From Solirubrobacterales bacterium (GTDB lineage Bacteria > Actinomycetota > Thermoleophilia > Solirubrobacterales > Solirubrobacteraceae), in contig JAOPZU010000539.1 in NCBI GenBank assembly GCA_025963955.1, positions 1 to 6,505 of the forward strand: a stretch of DNA of 6,505 nt. Direction: 5' to 3'. Below, piece by piece: positions 1 through 6,253 of this stretch (positions are counted from its first letter, which is position 1; each line of letters opens with the position of its first letter). The notes beneath the pieces are model-generated. The model searched no databases and was not told the origin of the DNA. It saw only the letters and a list, made by a program, of their open reading frames with translations. The translations under genes and the position numbers were made by a program.

Positions 1-1467
1 CTCGTAGCGGTTCTGGTAGGCCTGCCCGTCGCGGTAGATCGTGTAGTGGTCGACGCTGTCGCCCAGATCGTGGTCGCCGGGCGAGGCCGCCGACCAGGTG
101 AGGACCGTCGTCCCGCTCGCCGAGGTGGCCACGAGGTTCGTCGGCGCCACCGGCGGCGTGTTCAACAGCGGGACCGTGGACGTCGTGGCCATCGCCCCCT
201 CGCGCAGATCGCCCGCGGCGTCGCGGTCGACGGCCAGCACGGTGTAGCTCGGCATCCCACCGGGAGCGTTCTCGTCGCGGCAGGTCGTGGCCACCGTCTC
301 GCAGACGAGGACCCACCCGCTGCCCGTGCTGCGGTACCCGCGGTAGGTGACGATGTCGCGCTCGGTGCCCGGCTGCCACTCGAGCTCGACGCCCATCCCG
401 TTGCGTCCGGTGCGCAGGGCGCGCGGGGCGTACGGCGCCCGGCGGTTGACGAGGACCGTCAGCGCCCGCGACTGGCCGAACTGCCCGTTGTCGTCGTAGG
501 CCTTCAGGCCGACGAGGTAGCTGCCGTCGACGACCTCGTTCGCCCCGGGTGTGCTGCCACTGGAGACCGTTCCGAGCGGCCAGGTGAAGCTCCAGGCCGA
601 CCCGGTCCCGGTGGCGGCCCCGACCTGGGTGCCGTCCAAGTAGGCCGCGACGGTCGCGGCGGGGTTGGAGGTCGCGGCGCTCAGCACGACGGAGGTGGTG
701 GCGGCGCTGGTCACCGCGCCCGACGGCGTCGCGGTCAGCGCGGTGATCGCCGGCGCGCCGGCGAGCCCGGGGTTCGCGATCGTGGCGGCCTGCAGCACGT
801 AGCGGCTGCCCTTGCCCCGGTCCCAGCGCACCAGGACGACCACGCGCTTGGCGTCCGCCGGGCTCGTGTCCACGCCGCCGAGCGCGCAGGTCCCGACGCA
901 GAGCGTGCCCGCCAGGTCGACCAGGCCGTCGACCGCACCGTCGAGGTCGACGTCCAGCCCGCAGTCGCCGAGCCCGACCGCGGCGGCCGCGGTGACGCCG
1001 GCCCCAGGCAGCCCGGCCCCGACGCCCAGCTGCAGCAGCTGCGCACACTGCGCGGAGGTCGTGCCGGTCGTGCCGCTCGCGCAGAACTGGCCGGCGGGGT
1101 GGTTGCCGTACCCGTCGCGGGGATCGTCCGTCGCGCAGACGCCCACGGACACCGTGTAGTCCAGCGCGCCACGATGGATCTGCCAGCCGGGGACCGTCGG
1201 GCTGTCGTCGCCGAGGTTCGTCTGTGCCTGCAGCCGGGCGGCCAGCGGGCCGGTCACGAGCTGGTCGTAGGGCACCGCACGGACCCCCTCGGTGACCTCG
1301 CGCACGAGCGCGGTCCCGCCGGTGCGCGCCTGGTTGGAGAAGGTCGCCGACTGCGCCTCGATGGTGAGGGTCAGGACGCCGAGCATGCCGGTCACGAGGA
1401 CCAGTGCGGCGACGAGGACTTCCACGAGGGTGAACCCCCGCTCGCCCCTGGGCGGTTGACTTTTCAT
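1..1467 (-). CDS. Large type IV pilin-like protein (PilV/GspI-type N-terminus) with calcium-type loop, Ig-like and fibronectin III-like segments; partial at left edge
   Basis: This frame is open for 489 codons from ATG 1467 to the window edge with no stop, so the C-terminus is missing. The N-terminus is a class III prepilin signal: an 11-residue leader ending RGERG, then FTLVEVLVAAL with the conserved Glu at mature position 5, and a hydrophobic helix to about residue 36. A prepilin peptidase would cut after Gly11, and the helix would anchor the protein in the membrane or pack into a pilus. Residues 100-200 hold six cysteines (111, 129, 141, 169, 190, 194) and a DVDLDGAVD loop at 172-180 matching DxDxDGxxD calcium loops. 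Residues ~238-341 look Ig-like, ~344-433 fibronectin III-like (with Cys389 and Cys396), and a second fibronectin III-like segment starts at ~438. The start is fixed by an in-frame TGA at 1477-1479. AGGAAGG lies only one base before the ATG, which is unusually close. Typical pilins have 120-200 residues, so this is probably an adhesin-like minor pilin or pseudopilin. The N-terminal call is firm; the role is inferred. Confidence 0.9.
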   Translation of the reverse strand, partial: MKSQPPRGERGFTLVEVLVAALVLVTGMLGVLTLTIEAQSATFSNQARTGGTALVREVTEGVRAVPYDQLVTGPLAARLQAQTNLGDDSPTVPGWQIHRGALDYTVSVGVCATDDPRDGYGNHPAGQFCASGTTGTTSAQCAQLLQLGVGAGLPGAGVTAAAAVGLGDCGLDVDLDGAVDGLVDLAGTLCVGTCALGGVDTSPADAKRVVVLVRWDRGKGSRYVLQAATIANPGLAGAPAITALTATPSGAVTSAATTSVVLSAATSNPAATVAAYLDGTQVGAATGTGSAWSFTWPLGTVSSGSTPGANEVVDGSYLVGLKAYDDNGQFGQSRALTVLVNRRAPYAPRALRTGRNGMGVELEWQPGTERDIVTYRGYRSTGSGWVLVCETVATTCRDENAPGGMPSYTVLAVDRDAAGDLREGAMATTSTVPLLNTPPVAPTNLVATSASGTTVLTWSAASPGDHDLGDSVDHYTIYRDGQAYQNRYE

Positions 1468-1520
1468 TCCTTCCTGTCATCGGCCGAAGCGACGTCAGGT
1501 CCAGCGCGACGACGTCCGGG

Positions 1521-1526
1521 CGTCAA
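1521..1526 (-). promoter_or_regulatory. Candidate -35 box for the pilin-like gene
   Basis: On the minus strand this reads TTGACG, matching five of six bases of the TTGACA consensus. It lies 53 bases upstream of the pilin ATG, in the divergent region. The hexamer 17 bp downstream is TGGACC (1498-1503), a poor -10, so the promoter assignment rests on the -35 box and position alone. Confidence 0.3.
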
Positions 1527-1578
1527 TGGACGAACGAGCGTCCTCTCCCCGGTTCTGCGGGTGCGCGGTGGACGAACG
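1527..1578. repeat. 10-bp direct repeat pair in the pilin/rhtA divergent region
   Basis: TGGACGAACG occurs at 1527-1536 and again at 1569-1578. The copies are in the same orientation and start 42 bp apart, close to four helical turns. The first copy directly abuts the candidate -35 box of the pilin gene on its upstream side. That is where an activator that contacts RNA polymerase would bind. The repeat is exact; the regulatory role is inference. Confidence 0.35.
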
Positions 1579-1633
1579 TTGGAGTCGGCCCTGTCGATCC
1601 GCCGCCGGCGCCGAGCCGCCATGATGGCCCGCG

Positions 1634-2512
1634 ATGGTCGATCGCCTCCCCGCCTGGTCGCTCGTGCTGGCCGGCGCCCTGTCGGTGCAGTTCGGCGCGG
1701 CGATCGCCGCGACGCTCTTCGACGACCTCGGGCCCGCGGCCGTGACGCTGCTGCGGCTCGGGTTCTCGGCGCCGATCCTGATGCTGGCGTGGCGGCCCGC
1801 GGTCCGCGGCACCCCACCGGGGGACCTGCGGCTGGCCGCGCTCTTCGGGCTCGTCCTGGGCGGGATGAACCTGAGCTTCTACTTCGCGCTGGACCGCATC
1901 CCGCTCGGCATCGCGGTGACCATCGAGTTCGCCGGGCCGCTCGCGGTCGGGATCATCGGCTCGCGCCGCCGGGTGGACGTCGCCTTCGCCCTGCTGGCCG
2001 GATGCGGCATCGTCCTGCTGGCGACGGCGAAGGGGGACGGCGGGCCCCTCGATCCGCTCGGGCTGTTCTTCGTGAGCATCGCGGCGGCCTGCTGGGCCGG
2101 CTACATCCTGCTCAGCCAGCGCGTCGGGCAGCGCTTCACCGGCGGCCGCGGGCTCGCGCTCGGGGCGATGGTCTCGGTGCTGGTCCCGCTGGTCCCCGGA
2201 CTGATCGGCGGCGGCGGGGACCTGCTGGACCCGCGGCTGCTGCTGGCGGGCCTGGGGGTCGCGCTGATGAGCTCGGTCATTCCCTACTCGCTCGACATGC
2301 AGGCACTGCGCCGGCTGCCCACGAACGTCTTCGGTGTCCTGATGTCGCTCGAACCGGCGCTCGCGGCGCTCGCGGGCTTCCTGATCCTCGGCCAGGCGCT
2401 CGGCGCCCGCGAGCTCGTCGCAATCGCCTTCGTCGTCGTCGCGAGCGTCGGGGTGACACGCGGGGCGGGCGACGGCCCGGCGCCGGACCTGCCGGTCGTG
2501 CCCGCGGGCTGA
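1634..2512 (+). CDS. rhtA: EamA-family transporter, RhtA-like (threonine/homoserine exporter type)
   Basis: This 292-residue protein is almost entirely hydrophobic, with about ten predicted transmembrane helices arranged as two EamA repeats (roughly residues 10-131 and 143-275), the usual length for the drug/metabolite transporter superfamily. Two stretches are close to what is known in RhtA exporters: IPLGIAVTIEFAGPLAVG at 89-106 and IPYSLDMQALRRLPTNVFG at 216-234, followed by MSLEPALAALAGFLILGQ. Characterised RhtA exports threonine and homoserine across the inner membrane; the substrate here is inferred and the real cargo may differ. ATG 1634 is the first start in this frame that gives a normal N-terminus; two ATGs at 1621 and 1624 are in another frame. 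No convincing Shine-Dalgarno sequence precedes it. It is divergent from the pilin gene and followed after 48 bases by pgsA on the same strand, possibly in one transcript. The C-terminal tail from ~276 is a short Gly/Pro/Ala-rich extension. Confidence 0.88.
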   Translation: MVDRLPAWSLVLAGALSVQFGAAIAATLFDDLGPAAVTLLRLGFSAPILMLAWRPAVRGTPPGDLRLAALFGLVLGGMNLSFYFALDRIPLGIAVTIEFAGPLAVGIIGSRRRVDVAFALLAGCGIVLLATAKGDGGPLDPLGLFFVSIAAACWAGYILLSQRVGQRFTGGRGLALGAMVSVLVPLVPGLIGGGGDLLDPRLLLAGLGVALMSSVIPYSLDMQALRRLPTNVFGVLMSLEPALAALAGFLILGQALGARELVAIAFVVVASVGVTRGAGDGPAPDLPVVPAG

Positions 2513-2543
2513 CCCGCCCGGAACGCCGGCCCGGCCTGCAGTC

Positions 2544-2549
2544 CATACT
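2544..2549 (+). promoter_or_regulatory. Candidate -10 box for a leaderless pgsA transcript
   Basis: CATACT resembles the -10 consensus and ends 11 bases before the GTG start of pgsA, so transcription could begin at or within a few bases of the start codon. There is no Shine-Dalgarno sequence between the two. No recognisable -35 box is present 17 bp upstream. Leaderless messages of this layout are common in Actinobacteria, but read-through from rhtA is an equally good explanation. Confidence 0.25.
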
Positions 2550-2560
2550 CCCGGGCGTCC

Positions 2561-3130
2561 GTGTTCACCCTGAACCTCCCCAACGCGCTGACCGTCTTCC
2601 GGATCCTGCTGGTACCGGTGCTCGTCGTCGCGCTGCTCGACCAGACGCCGAACGGCGATCTGGTGGCCGCCCTCGTCTTCGCGCTCGCGTCGATGACGGA
2701 CGCGGTCGACGGGTACATCGCGCGCTCGCGCAACGCGATCACGAACTTCGGCAAGCTGATGGACCCGATCGCCGACAAGCTGCTGATCCTCGCCGCGCTG
2801 ATGGCGCTCGTCAGCCTGGACCGGGTGGCCGCCTGGGTCGCGACGGTCATCATCGCCCGCGAGTTCGCCGTCACCGCCACGCGGATGGTCGCCACCCAGC
2901 AGGGGGTCGTCATCGCCGCCAACTGGTGGGGCAAGGTCAAGACGATGGTGCAGGTCGCCTGCGTCTTCTTCCTGATCGCGATCGACGGCTCGCCCCTCTG
3001 GCTCGACGTCCTCGTGTACGGGACGGTCGCGATCACGATCGTCTCGGGCGTGGACTACTTCTTCGGGCTCCGGCGGCTGATGCGCGAGGCCGAGGAGCGC
3101 CACCACCACGCCAGGAGCGAAGCCCGATGA
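2561..3130 (+). CDS. pgsA: CDP-diacylglycerol--glycerol-3-phosphate 3-phosphatidyltransferase (phosphatidylglycerophosphate synthase)
   Basis: The 189-residue product makes phosphatidylglycerophosphate from CDP-diacylglycerol and sn-glycerol 3-phosphate, releasing CMP; this is the committed step to phosphatidylglycerol and cardiolipin in the cytoplasmic membrane. The CDP-alcohol phosphatidyltransferase signature D-x2-D-G-x2-A-R-x8-G-x3-D-x3-D is complete: Asp47, Asp50, Gly51, Ala54, Arg55, Gly64, Asp68 and Asp72, the last four being the metal and catalytic positions of the family. The start LNLPNALTVFRILLVP and the IAREFAVTATR segment (98-108) are typical of PgsA rather than of the phosphatidylserine or phosphatidylinositol enzymes. 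Length and about five to six membrane helices fit the family. The start is GTG 2561, chosen because it places the NLPN motif at residue 5; no Shine-Dalgarno sequence is visible. The basic, His-rich tail (EERHHHARSEAR) ends in a TGA overlapping the ATG of the next gene. Confidence 0.94.
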   Translation: MFTLNLPNALTVFRILLVPVLVVALLDQTPNGDLVAALVFALASMTDAVDGYIARSRNAITNFGKLMDPIADKLLILAALMALVSLDRVAAWVATVIIAREFAVTATRMVATQQGVVIAANWWGKVKTMVQVACVFFLIAIDGSPLWLDVLVYGTVAITIVSGVDYFFGLRRLMREAEERHHHARSEAR

Positions 3131-3534
3131 AGATCGCCGGAGCCCTTATGGCCCTCGCCTCGATCTTGACGGTCGTCGTCTTCGTGCTCGCGGTCGGGTC
3201 GACGAAGGACGACCTCATCGGGGACATGCGCAGCTGCATCAAGCGCGGGGACGGCGTCATCGTGCACGGGGCCGCGAACCTCGGCGCCGCCCGCCGGGAG
3301 ATCGCCGCGAAGGAGCTCACTCGCGTGCGGACGCTGCGCAAGGACGGCGACACCGTGCTGGTCCTGCAGGGCCAGCGCTTCCGTCTGCTGGTCCTCGCGA
3401 ACGACAAGTCCCCGTCGCTGGCGGGCGACCTGCCCAAGACGCTGTACGAGCACGCGGACTCCTTCCCGCTGGTCGCGGTCGAGTACGACCCGGTCAAGGG
3501 GACGCTGCTCGGCTGCTCGGGCCTCGCGGCCTAG
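3127..3534 (+). CDS. Small membrane-anchored protein of unknown function, coupled to pgsA
   Basis: I do not recognise this 135-residue protein. It starts at ATG 3127, which overlaps the pgsA stop (ATGA), with AGGAG at 3113-3117 nine bases upstream; this is a standard translational-coupling layout. Residues 3-24 form one hydrophobic helix (an uncleaved anchor or signal peptide, with no lipobox cysteine). After it comes a soluble domain of about 110 residues that is probably extracytoplasmic. The domain has two cysteines, Cys37 just after the helix and Cys130 near the end, which could pair. A basic middle section (RVRTLRKDGDTVLVLQGQRFRL, about 66-87, given here as a range with its ends) looks like alternating beta strands. 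Third codon positions are overwhelmingly G/C, as in the neighbours, which supports real coding. The gene lies within a much longer open frame upstream that is an artefact. Coupling to pgsA suggests a membrane or envelope role, but that is inference only. Confidence 0.8.
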   Translation: MKIAGALMALASILTVVVFVLAVGSTKDDLIGDMRSCIKRGDGVIVHGAANLGAARREIAAKELTRVRTLRKDGDTVLVLQGQRFRLLVLANDKSPSLAGDLPKTLYEHADSFPLVAVEYDPVKGTLLGCSGLAA

Positions 3535-3555
3535 GACGGACGACCGCGGACGGGT

Positions 3556-3569
3556 GCCCCCGTGGGGGC
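3556..3569. terminator. GC hairpin at the convergent junction of the pgsA cluster and folE2
   Basis: GCCCC and GGGGC pair around a CGTG loop, giving a 5-bp stem in the 40-base gap between the plus-strand stop at 3534 and the minus-strand stop at 3575. It could act for both strands. There is no T-tract on either side, so intrinsic termination would be weak or factor-assisted. Confidence 0.4.
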
Positions 3570-3574
3570 GGCGC

Positions 3575-4576
3575 TCAGCTCCCGCCGTCGAGCCACTCGC
3601 GCATCGACGTGTGGTGCGGCAGGTGCTCCCCGGTGGAGAGCTCCTGACGCAGCTCGCCGAGCAGACCGGTGCGCTCGGCGACGACGTTGTGCTGGTGGAT
3701 CGTCTCCAGGTTCTCCTGGCGGGCGGAGAGGAAGACCGTGTCGGGTAGGTCGACGTAGCGCTCGAGCGTGCCGCGGATCGCCTCGCGCACGCAGTCCTCC
3801 ACGAAGCGCGGCCGGCGGTGCGCCTTCTCCACGACCGTGCCCTCGTCGGAGCGCTTCATCATCTCGTAGATCTCCGAGGACATCGACTCCTCGACGATCG
3901 CCACGAGGTCCGTGGCGTCCAGGCTGACGTCCAGGCCTTCCGGGATCCCGAGGTGCAGCGTGCCCAGGCCGCGCTGGTTGTGCGTGGCGACCGGGACGGC
4001 CTCGAAGACACGCCCGATCTGCTCGTCCGTGAACCCGTCGGCGACCAGGCGCTCGCGCGCGCGCTCGGTGAGGATGCCCTGTGCGCACGGGCACGCGGTC
4101 ATCCCGGCGGCGGCGACGCCGACCATGCGGCGGGTGCCGCCGGCGGACGCGACCGCGACGCCGTAGAGCGTGTAGATCTCCTGCGTCTGGATGCCCGAGA
4201 CGGGCGCCGGCTTGTGCTCCGGGTAGCGCGCCTCGATCGTCACCTCGGCCCGCAGCGCGTCCTGCCGCTCGCGGACGATGTCCGCGATGCGCTCGGCGAG
4301 GAACTCCGCGCGGAACGCGGACTCGCCGAGGATGACCTCCCCGATCGCCTCGTTGACGACCTCCTCGAAGCGGCTCATGTGCGCGCCCTTCTGCTGCGGA
4401 CCGAGGTCGACGAAGCAGTTGAGGGTCGCGTAGAAGAGCTGCTCGCGGCCGTGGTCGTCACGGATGCGGATGACCTTCTCCACGTTCGTCACCCCCACGC
4501 GGGAGAGCGAGACCTGGAGTCCGGGCAGCGACGCCTGCACGTCGGGGCCGGAGAGAGCGGAGGGCGAAGGGTTCAT
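3575..4576 (-). CDS. folE2: GTP cyclohydrolase, FolE2 (type IB) / MptA family
   Basis: This enzyme converts GTP to 7,8-dihydroneopterin triphosphate, the first step of folate-type pterin synthesis, in the cytoplasm. The 333-residue protein shows family motifs in order: PDVQ (11-14), VGVTNVEKVI (27-36), CFVDLGPQQKGAHMSRFEE (54-72), TACPCAQ (160-166), ATHNQRG (197-203), KRSDEGTVVEKAHRRPRFVED (241-261) and ETIHQHNV (291-298). In characterised FolE2 the cysteine and histidine of the CPC and HNQR motifs and a glutamate of the K-x-DE segment surround the active-site metal; here they correspond to about Cys162, His199 and Glu245. The VGVTNVEK and THNQRG wording also recalls archaeal MptA, so MptA-like chemistry (a cyclic phosphate product) is a less likely alternative. 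ATG 4576 is preferred over an ATG at 4747 because the upstream 57 residues are low-complexity Arg/Pro-rich sequence absent from the family. No Shine-Dalgarno sequence precedes it. It is divergent from rpoD. Confidence 0.93.
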   Translation of the reverse strand: MNPSPSALSGPDVQASLPGLQVSLSRVGVTNVEKVIRIRDDHGREQLFYATLNCFVDLGPQQKGAHMSRFEEVVNEAIGEVILGESAFRAEFLAERIADIVRERQDALRAEVTIEARYPEHKPAPVSGIQTQEIYTLYGVAVASAGGTRRMVGVAAAGMTACPCAQGILTERARERLVADGFTDEQIGRVFEAVPVATHNQRGLGTLHLGIPEGLDVSLDATDLVAIVEESMSSEIYEMMKRSDEGTVVEKAHRRPRFVEDCVREAIRGTLERYVDLPDTVFLSARQENLETIHQHNVVAERTGLLGELRQELSTGEHLPHHTSMREWLDGGS

Positions 4577-4591
4577 GAGCGGGGGGTGCTG

Positions 4592-4597
4592 AGGGTA
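4592..4597 (-). promoter_or_regulatory. Possible -10 box for folE2
   Basis: On the minus strand this reads TACCCT, fitting TANNNT and ending 15 bases before the folE2 ATG. No clear -35 box lies at the expected distance, where inverted repeat C (4604-4620) sits instead. If this is the true -10, the neighbouring inverted repeats are DNA operators rather than part of the mRNA. Weak evidence. Confidence 0.2.
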
Positions 4598-4603
4598 GCG
4601 GGG

Positions 4604-4643
4604 GAGTCCGGGGCGGACTCGACGGGGTGTCGAGCATGGCTCG
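4604..4643. promoter_or_regulatory. Chain of three overlapping inverted repeats upstream of folE2
   Basis: Read on the minus strand toward folE2, the 40 bases form A = CGAGC-CAT-GCTCG (4643-4631), B = CTCGAC-ACCCC-GTCGAG (4634-4618) and C = GAGTCCG-CCC-CGGACTC (4620-4604). All stems are perfect (5, 6 and 7 bp). A shares four bases with B, and B shares three with C, so A plus C would compete with B. That is the layout of an RNA switch or attenuator if transcribed in the folE2 leader; if not transcribed, they are palindromic operators. No T-tract follows C, and no Shine-Dalgarno is present to be masked. The pairing is seen directly; the function is inferred. Confidence 0.35.
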
Positions 4644-4713
4644 TGTCGTATGAGACTTGTGCTATCACTCCGGGATGGCTGGAAGCCCCTCCGGGTACGA
4701 CCGAGAGGACTCA

Positions 4714-4850
4714 ATGGCTCAGCTCTTCGCCGGTGCTCCGGCGGCAAAGTCGCACGATTGCGCGCTCACGCAGCATCACAGCAGGACAAGGGAAATAGGA
4801 GGGGCGCTCCGGCGACGGGACGCTCAGAACTGCATGAGTGAGGGACGGGC

Positions 4851-4854
<4 letters not shown>
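4714..4854 (+). CDS. Possible 46-codon upstream ORF or leader peptide of rpoD
   Basis: An ATG at 4714 is preceded by GAGAGG (4703-4708) at five-base spacing, a good ribosome binding site. The frame runs 46 codons (starting [12 protein letters not shown], ending NCMSEGRA) and stops at a TGA whose first base is the second base of the rpoD TTG start, so the two overlap as TTGA at 4851-4854. This layout would allow terminating ribosomes to start rpoD. Against real coding, only about two thirds of codons end in G or C, well below the true genes nearby, and rare codons such as ATA and AGG appear. The peptide resembles nothing I know. It also contains an AGGAGGGG (4797-4804) with no start codon at usable distance. 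Treat it as a candidate regulatory ORF. Confidence 0.3.
4728..4743 (+). promoter_or_regulatory. Small hairpin in the rpoD leader
   Basis: CGCCGG and CCGGCG pair around a TGCT loop, a perfect 6-bp stem about 108 bases before the rpoD start and inside the candidate upstream ORF. Short GC stems are frequent in this composition, so its significance is uncertain. Confidence 0.2.
4840..4845 (+). promoter_or_regulatory. Ribosome binding site that fixes the TTG start of rpoD
   Basis: GAGGGA lies five bases before TTG 4851. The rpoD frame is closed by TGA at 4839-4841, only 12 bases upstream, so no earlier start is possible, and the next ATG (4903) would cut into region 1.1. This supports the rare TTG start. 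Confidence 0.7.
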
Positions 4855-5993
<1,139 letters not shown>

Positions 5994-6006
5994 GTCGCAG
6001 CGAGCG

Positions 6007-6026
6007 CTCTCCTTGAGGGAGGAGAG
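6007..6026 (+). terminator. First hairpin of a tandem rpoD terminator
   Basis: CTCTCCT and AGGAGAG form a 7-bp stem with a TGAGGG loop, starting 14 bases after the rpoD stop and directly before the larger hairpin. It has no T-tract of its own and may be an accessory stem. Confidence 0.35.
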
Positions 6027-6030
6027 AGGG

Positions 6031-6063
6031 ACGAGGGGCCGGCTCTGCGAGCCGGCCCTTCGT
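6031..6063 (+). terminator. Strong rpoD terminator hairpin
   Basis: A 15-bp stem with one G-T wobble closes a TGC loop: the inner ten pairs are GGGCCGGCTC with GAGCCGGCCC, and the outer five are ACGAG with TTCGT. The bases after the inner stem, TTCGTCGTTCCT, are T-enriched but not a pure T-run. The position 38 bases after the rpoD stop and before the separate tRNA gene fits an intrinsic terminator. Confidence 0.85.
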
Positions 6064-6134
6064 CGTTCCTGAGCGCGAGCTGAAGCGCCAGGCCGGAGCC
6101 GTCGCGCGACGCGCCGCTGCGGCGGCACTCCCGC

Positions 6135-6140
6135 TACACT
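6135..6140 (+). promoter_or_regulatory. Candidate -10 box for tRNA-Tyr
   Basis: TACACT fits the TANNNT form of the -10 element and ends 11 bases before the first base of the mature tRNA, allowing a short 5' leader for RNase P. No good -35 hexamer is seen 16-18 bp upstream. The intervening rpoD terminator makes a separate promoter likely. Confidence 0.4.
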
Positions 6141-6151
6141 CCGCGACCCCC

Positions 6152-6233
6152 GGCGGGATTCCTGAGCGGTCAAAGGGGCGCGGCTGTAAACCGTGTGGCT
6201 CTGCCTTCGAAGGTTCGAATCCTTCTCCCGCCA
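6152..6233 (+). tRNA. tRNA-Tyr, anticodon GTA
   Basis: The 82-base gene folds into a complete class II tRNA. The acceptor stem is GGCGGGA with TCCCGCC (6152-6158 and 6226-6232), followed by discriminator A 6233. The D arm contains GAGCGGTCAAA. The anticodon stem is CGCGG with CCGTG (one G-T pair) around the loop CTGTAAA, with GTA at 6186-6188. A long variable arm (TGGCTCTGCCTTC, with GGC pairing GCC) is typical of bacterial tRNA-Tyr. The T arm is GAAGG-TTCGAAT-CCTTC (6209-6225). The 3' CCA is not encoded (the bases after the discriminator are CTG), so it must be added by tRNA nucleotidyltransferase. GTA decodes both tyrosine codons, UAC and UAU. The gene stands alone rather than in a tRNA cluster. 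Confidence 0.97.
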
Positions 6234-6253
6234 CTGACGACGAAGTGCTTCGA

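Noticed and set aside
1523..3109. 528-codon minus-strand open frame opposite rhtA and pgsA
   Set aside because: It is rich in Asp, Arg, His and Gln and is the usual antisense shadow of hydrophobic GC-rich genes; the plus-strand frames carry complete EamA and CDP-alcohol transferase signatures.
46..3126. Very long plus-strand open frame running through the pilin antisense, rhtA and pgsA into the 135-residue protein
   Set aside because: Its translation upstream of 3127 is Arg/Gly/Ala/Pro-rich low-complexity sequence typical of a wrong frame in GC-rich DNA, and it lies across three genes with clear family motifs in other frames. Only the part from ATG 3127 is taken as real.
4641..4670. AT-richer patch (containing GTATGAG and CTATCACT) as a promoter for rpoD or folE2
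   Set aside because: It is the most likely general promoter location in the divergent region, but I could not find a convincing -35/-10 pair at 16-18 bp spacing on either strand, so no promoter was annotated.
4657..4713. Longer TTG-initiated version of the rpoD upstream ORF
   Set aside because: No ribosome binding site precedes TTG 4657, whereas ATG 4714 has GAGAGG at good spacing.
4577..4747. 57-residue N-terminal extension of FolE2 from an upstream ATG
   Set aside because: The extension is low-complexity Arg/Pro/Ser-rich sequence not found in the family, and it would translate through the inverted-repeat region; ATG 4576 puts PDVQ at its normal position.
3818..4798. 326-codon plus-strand open frame opposite folE2
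   Set aside because: Its translation has no recognisable motif and high Asp/Arg/His content, and the minus strand encodes a full FolE2.
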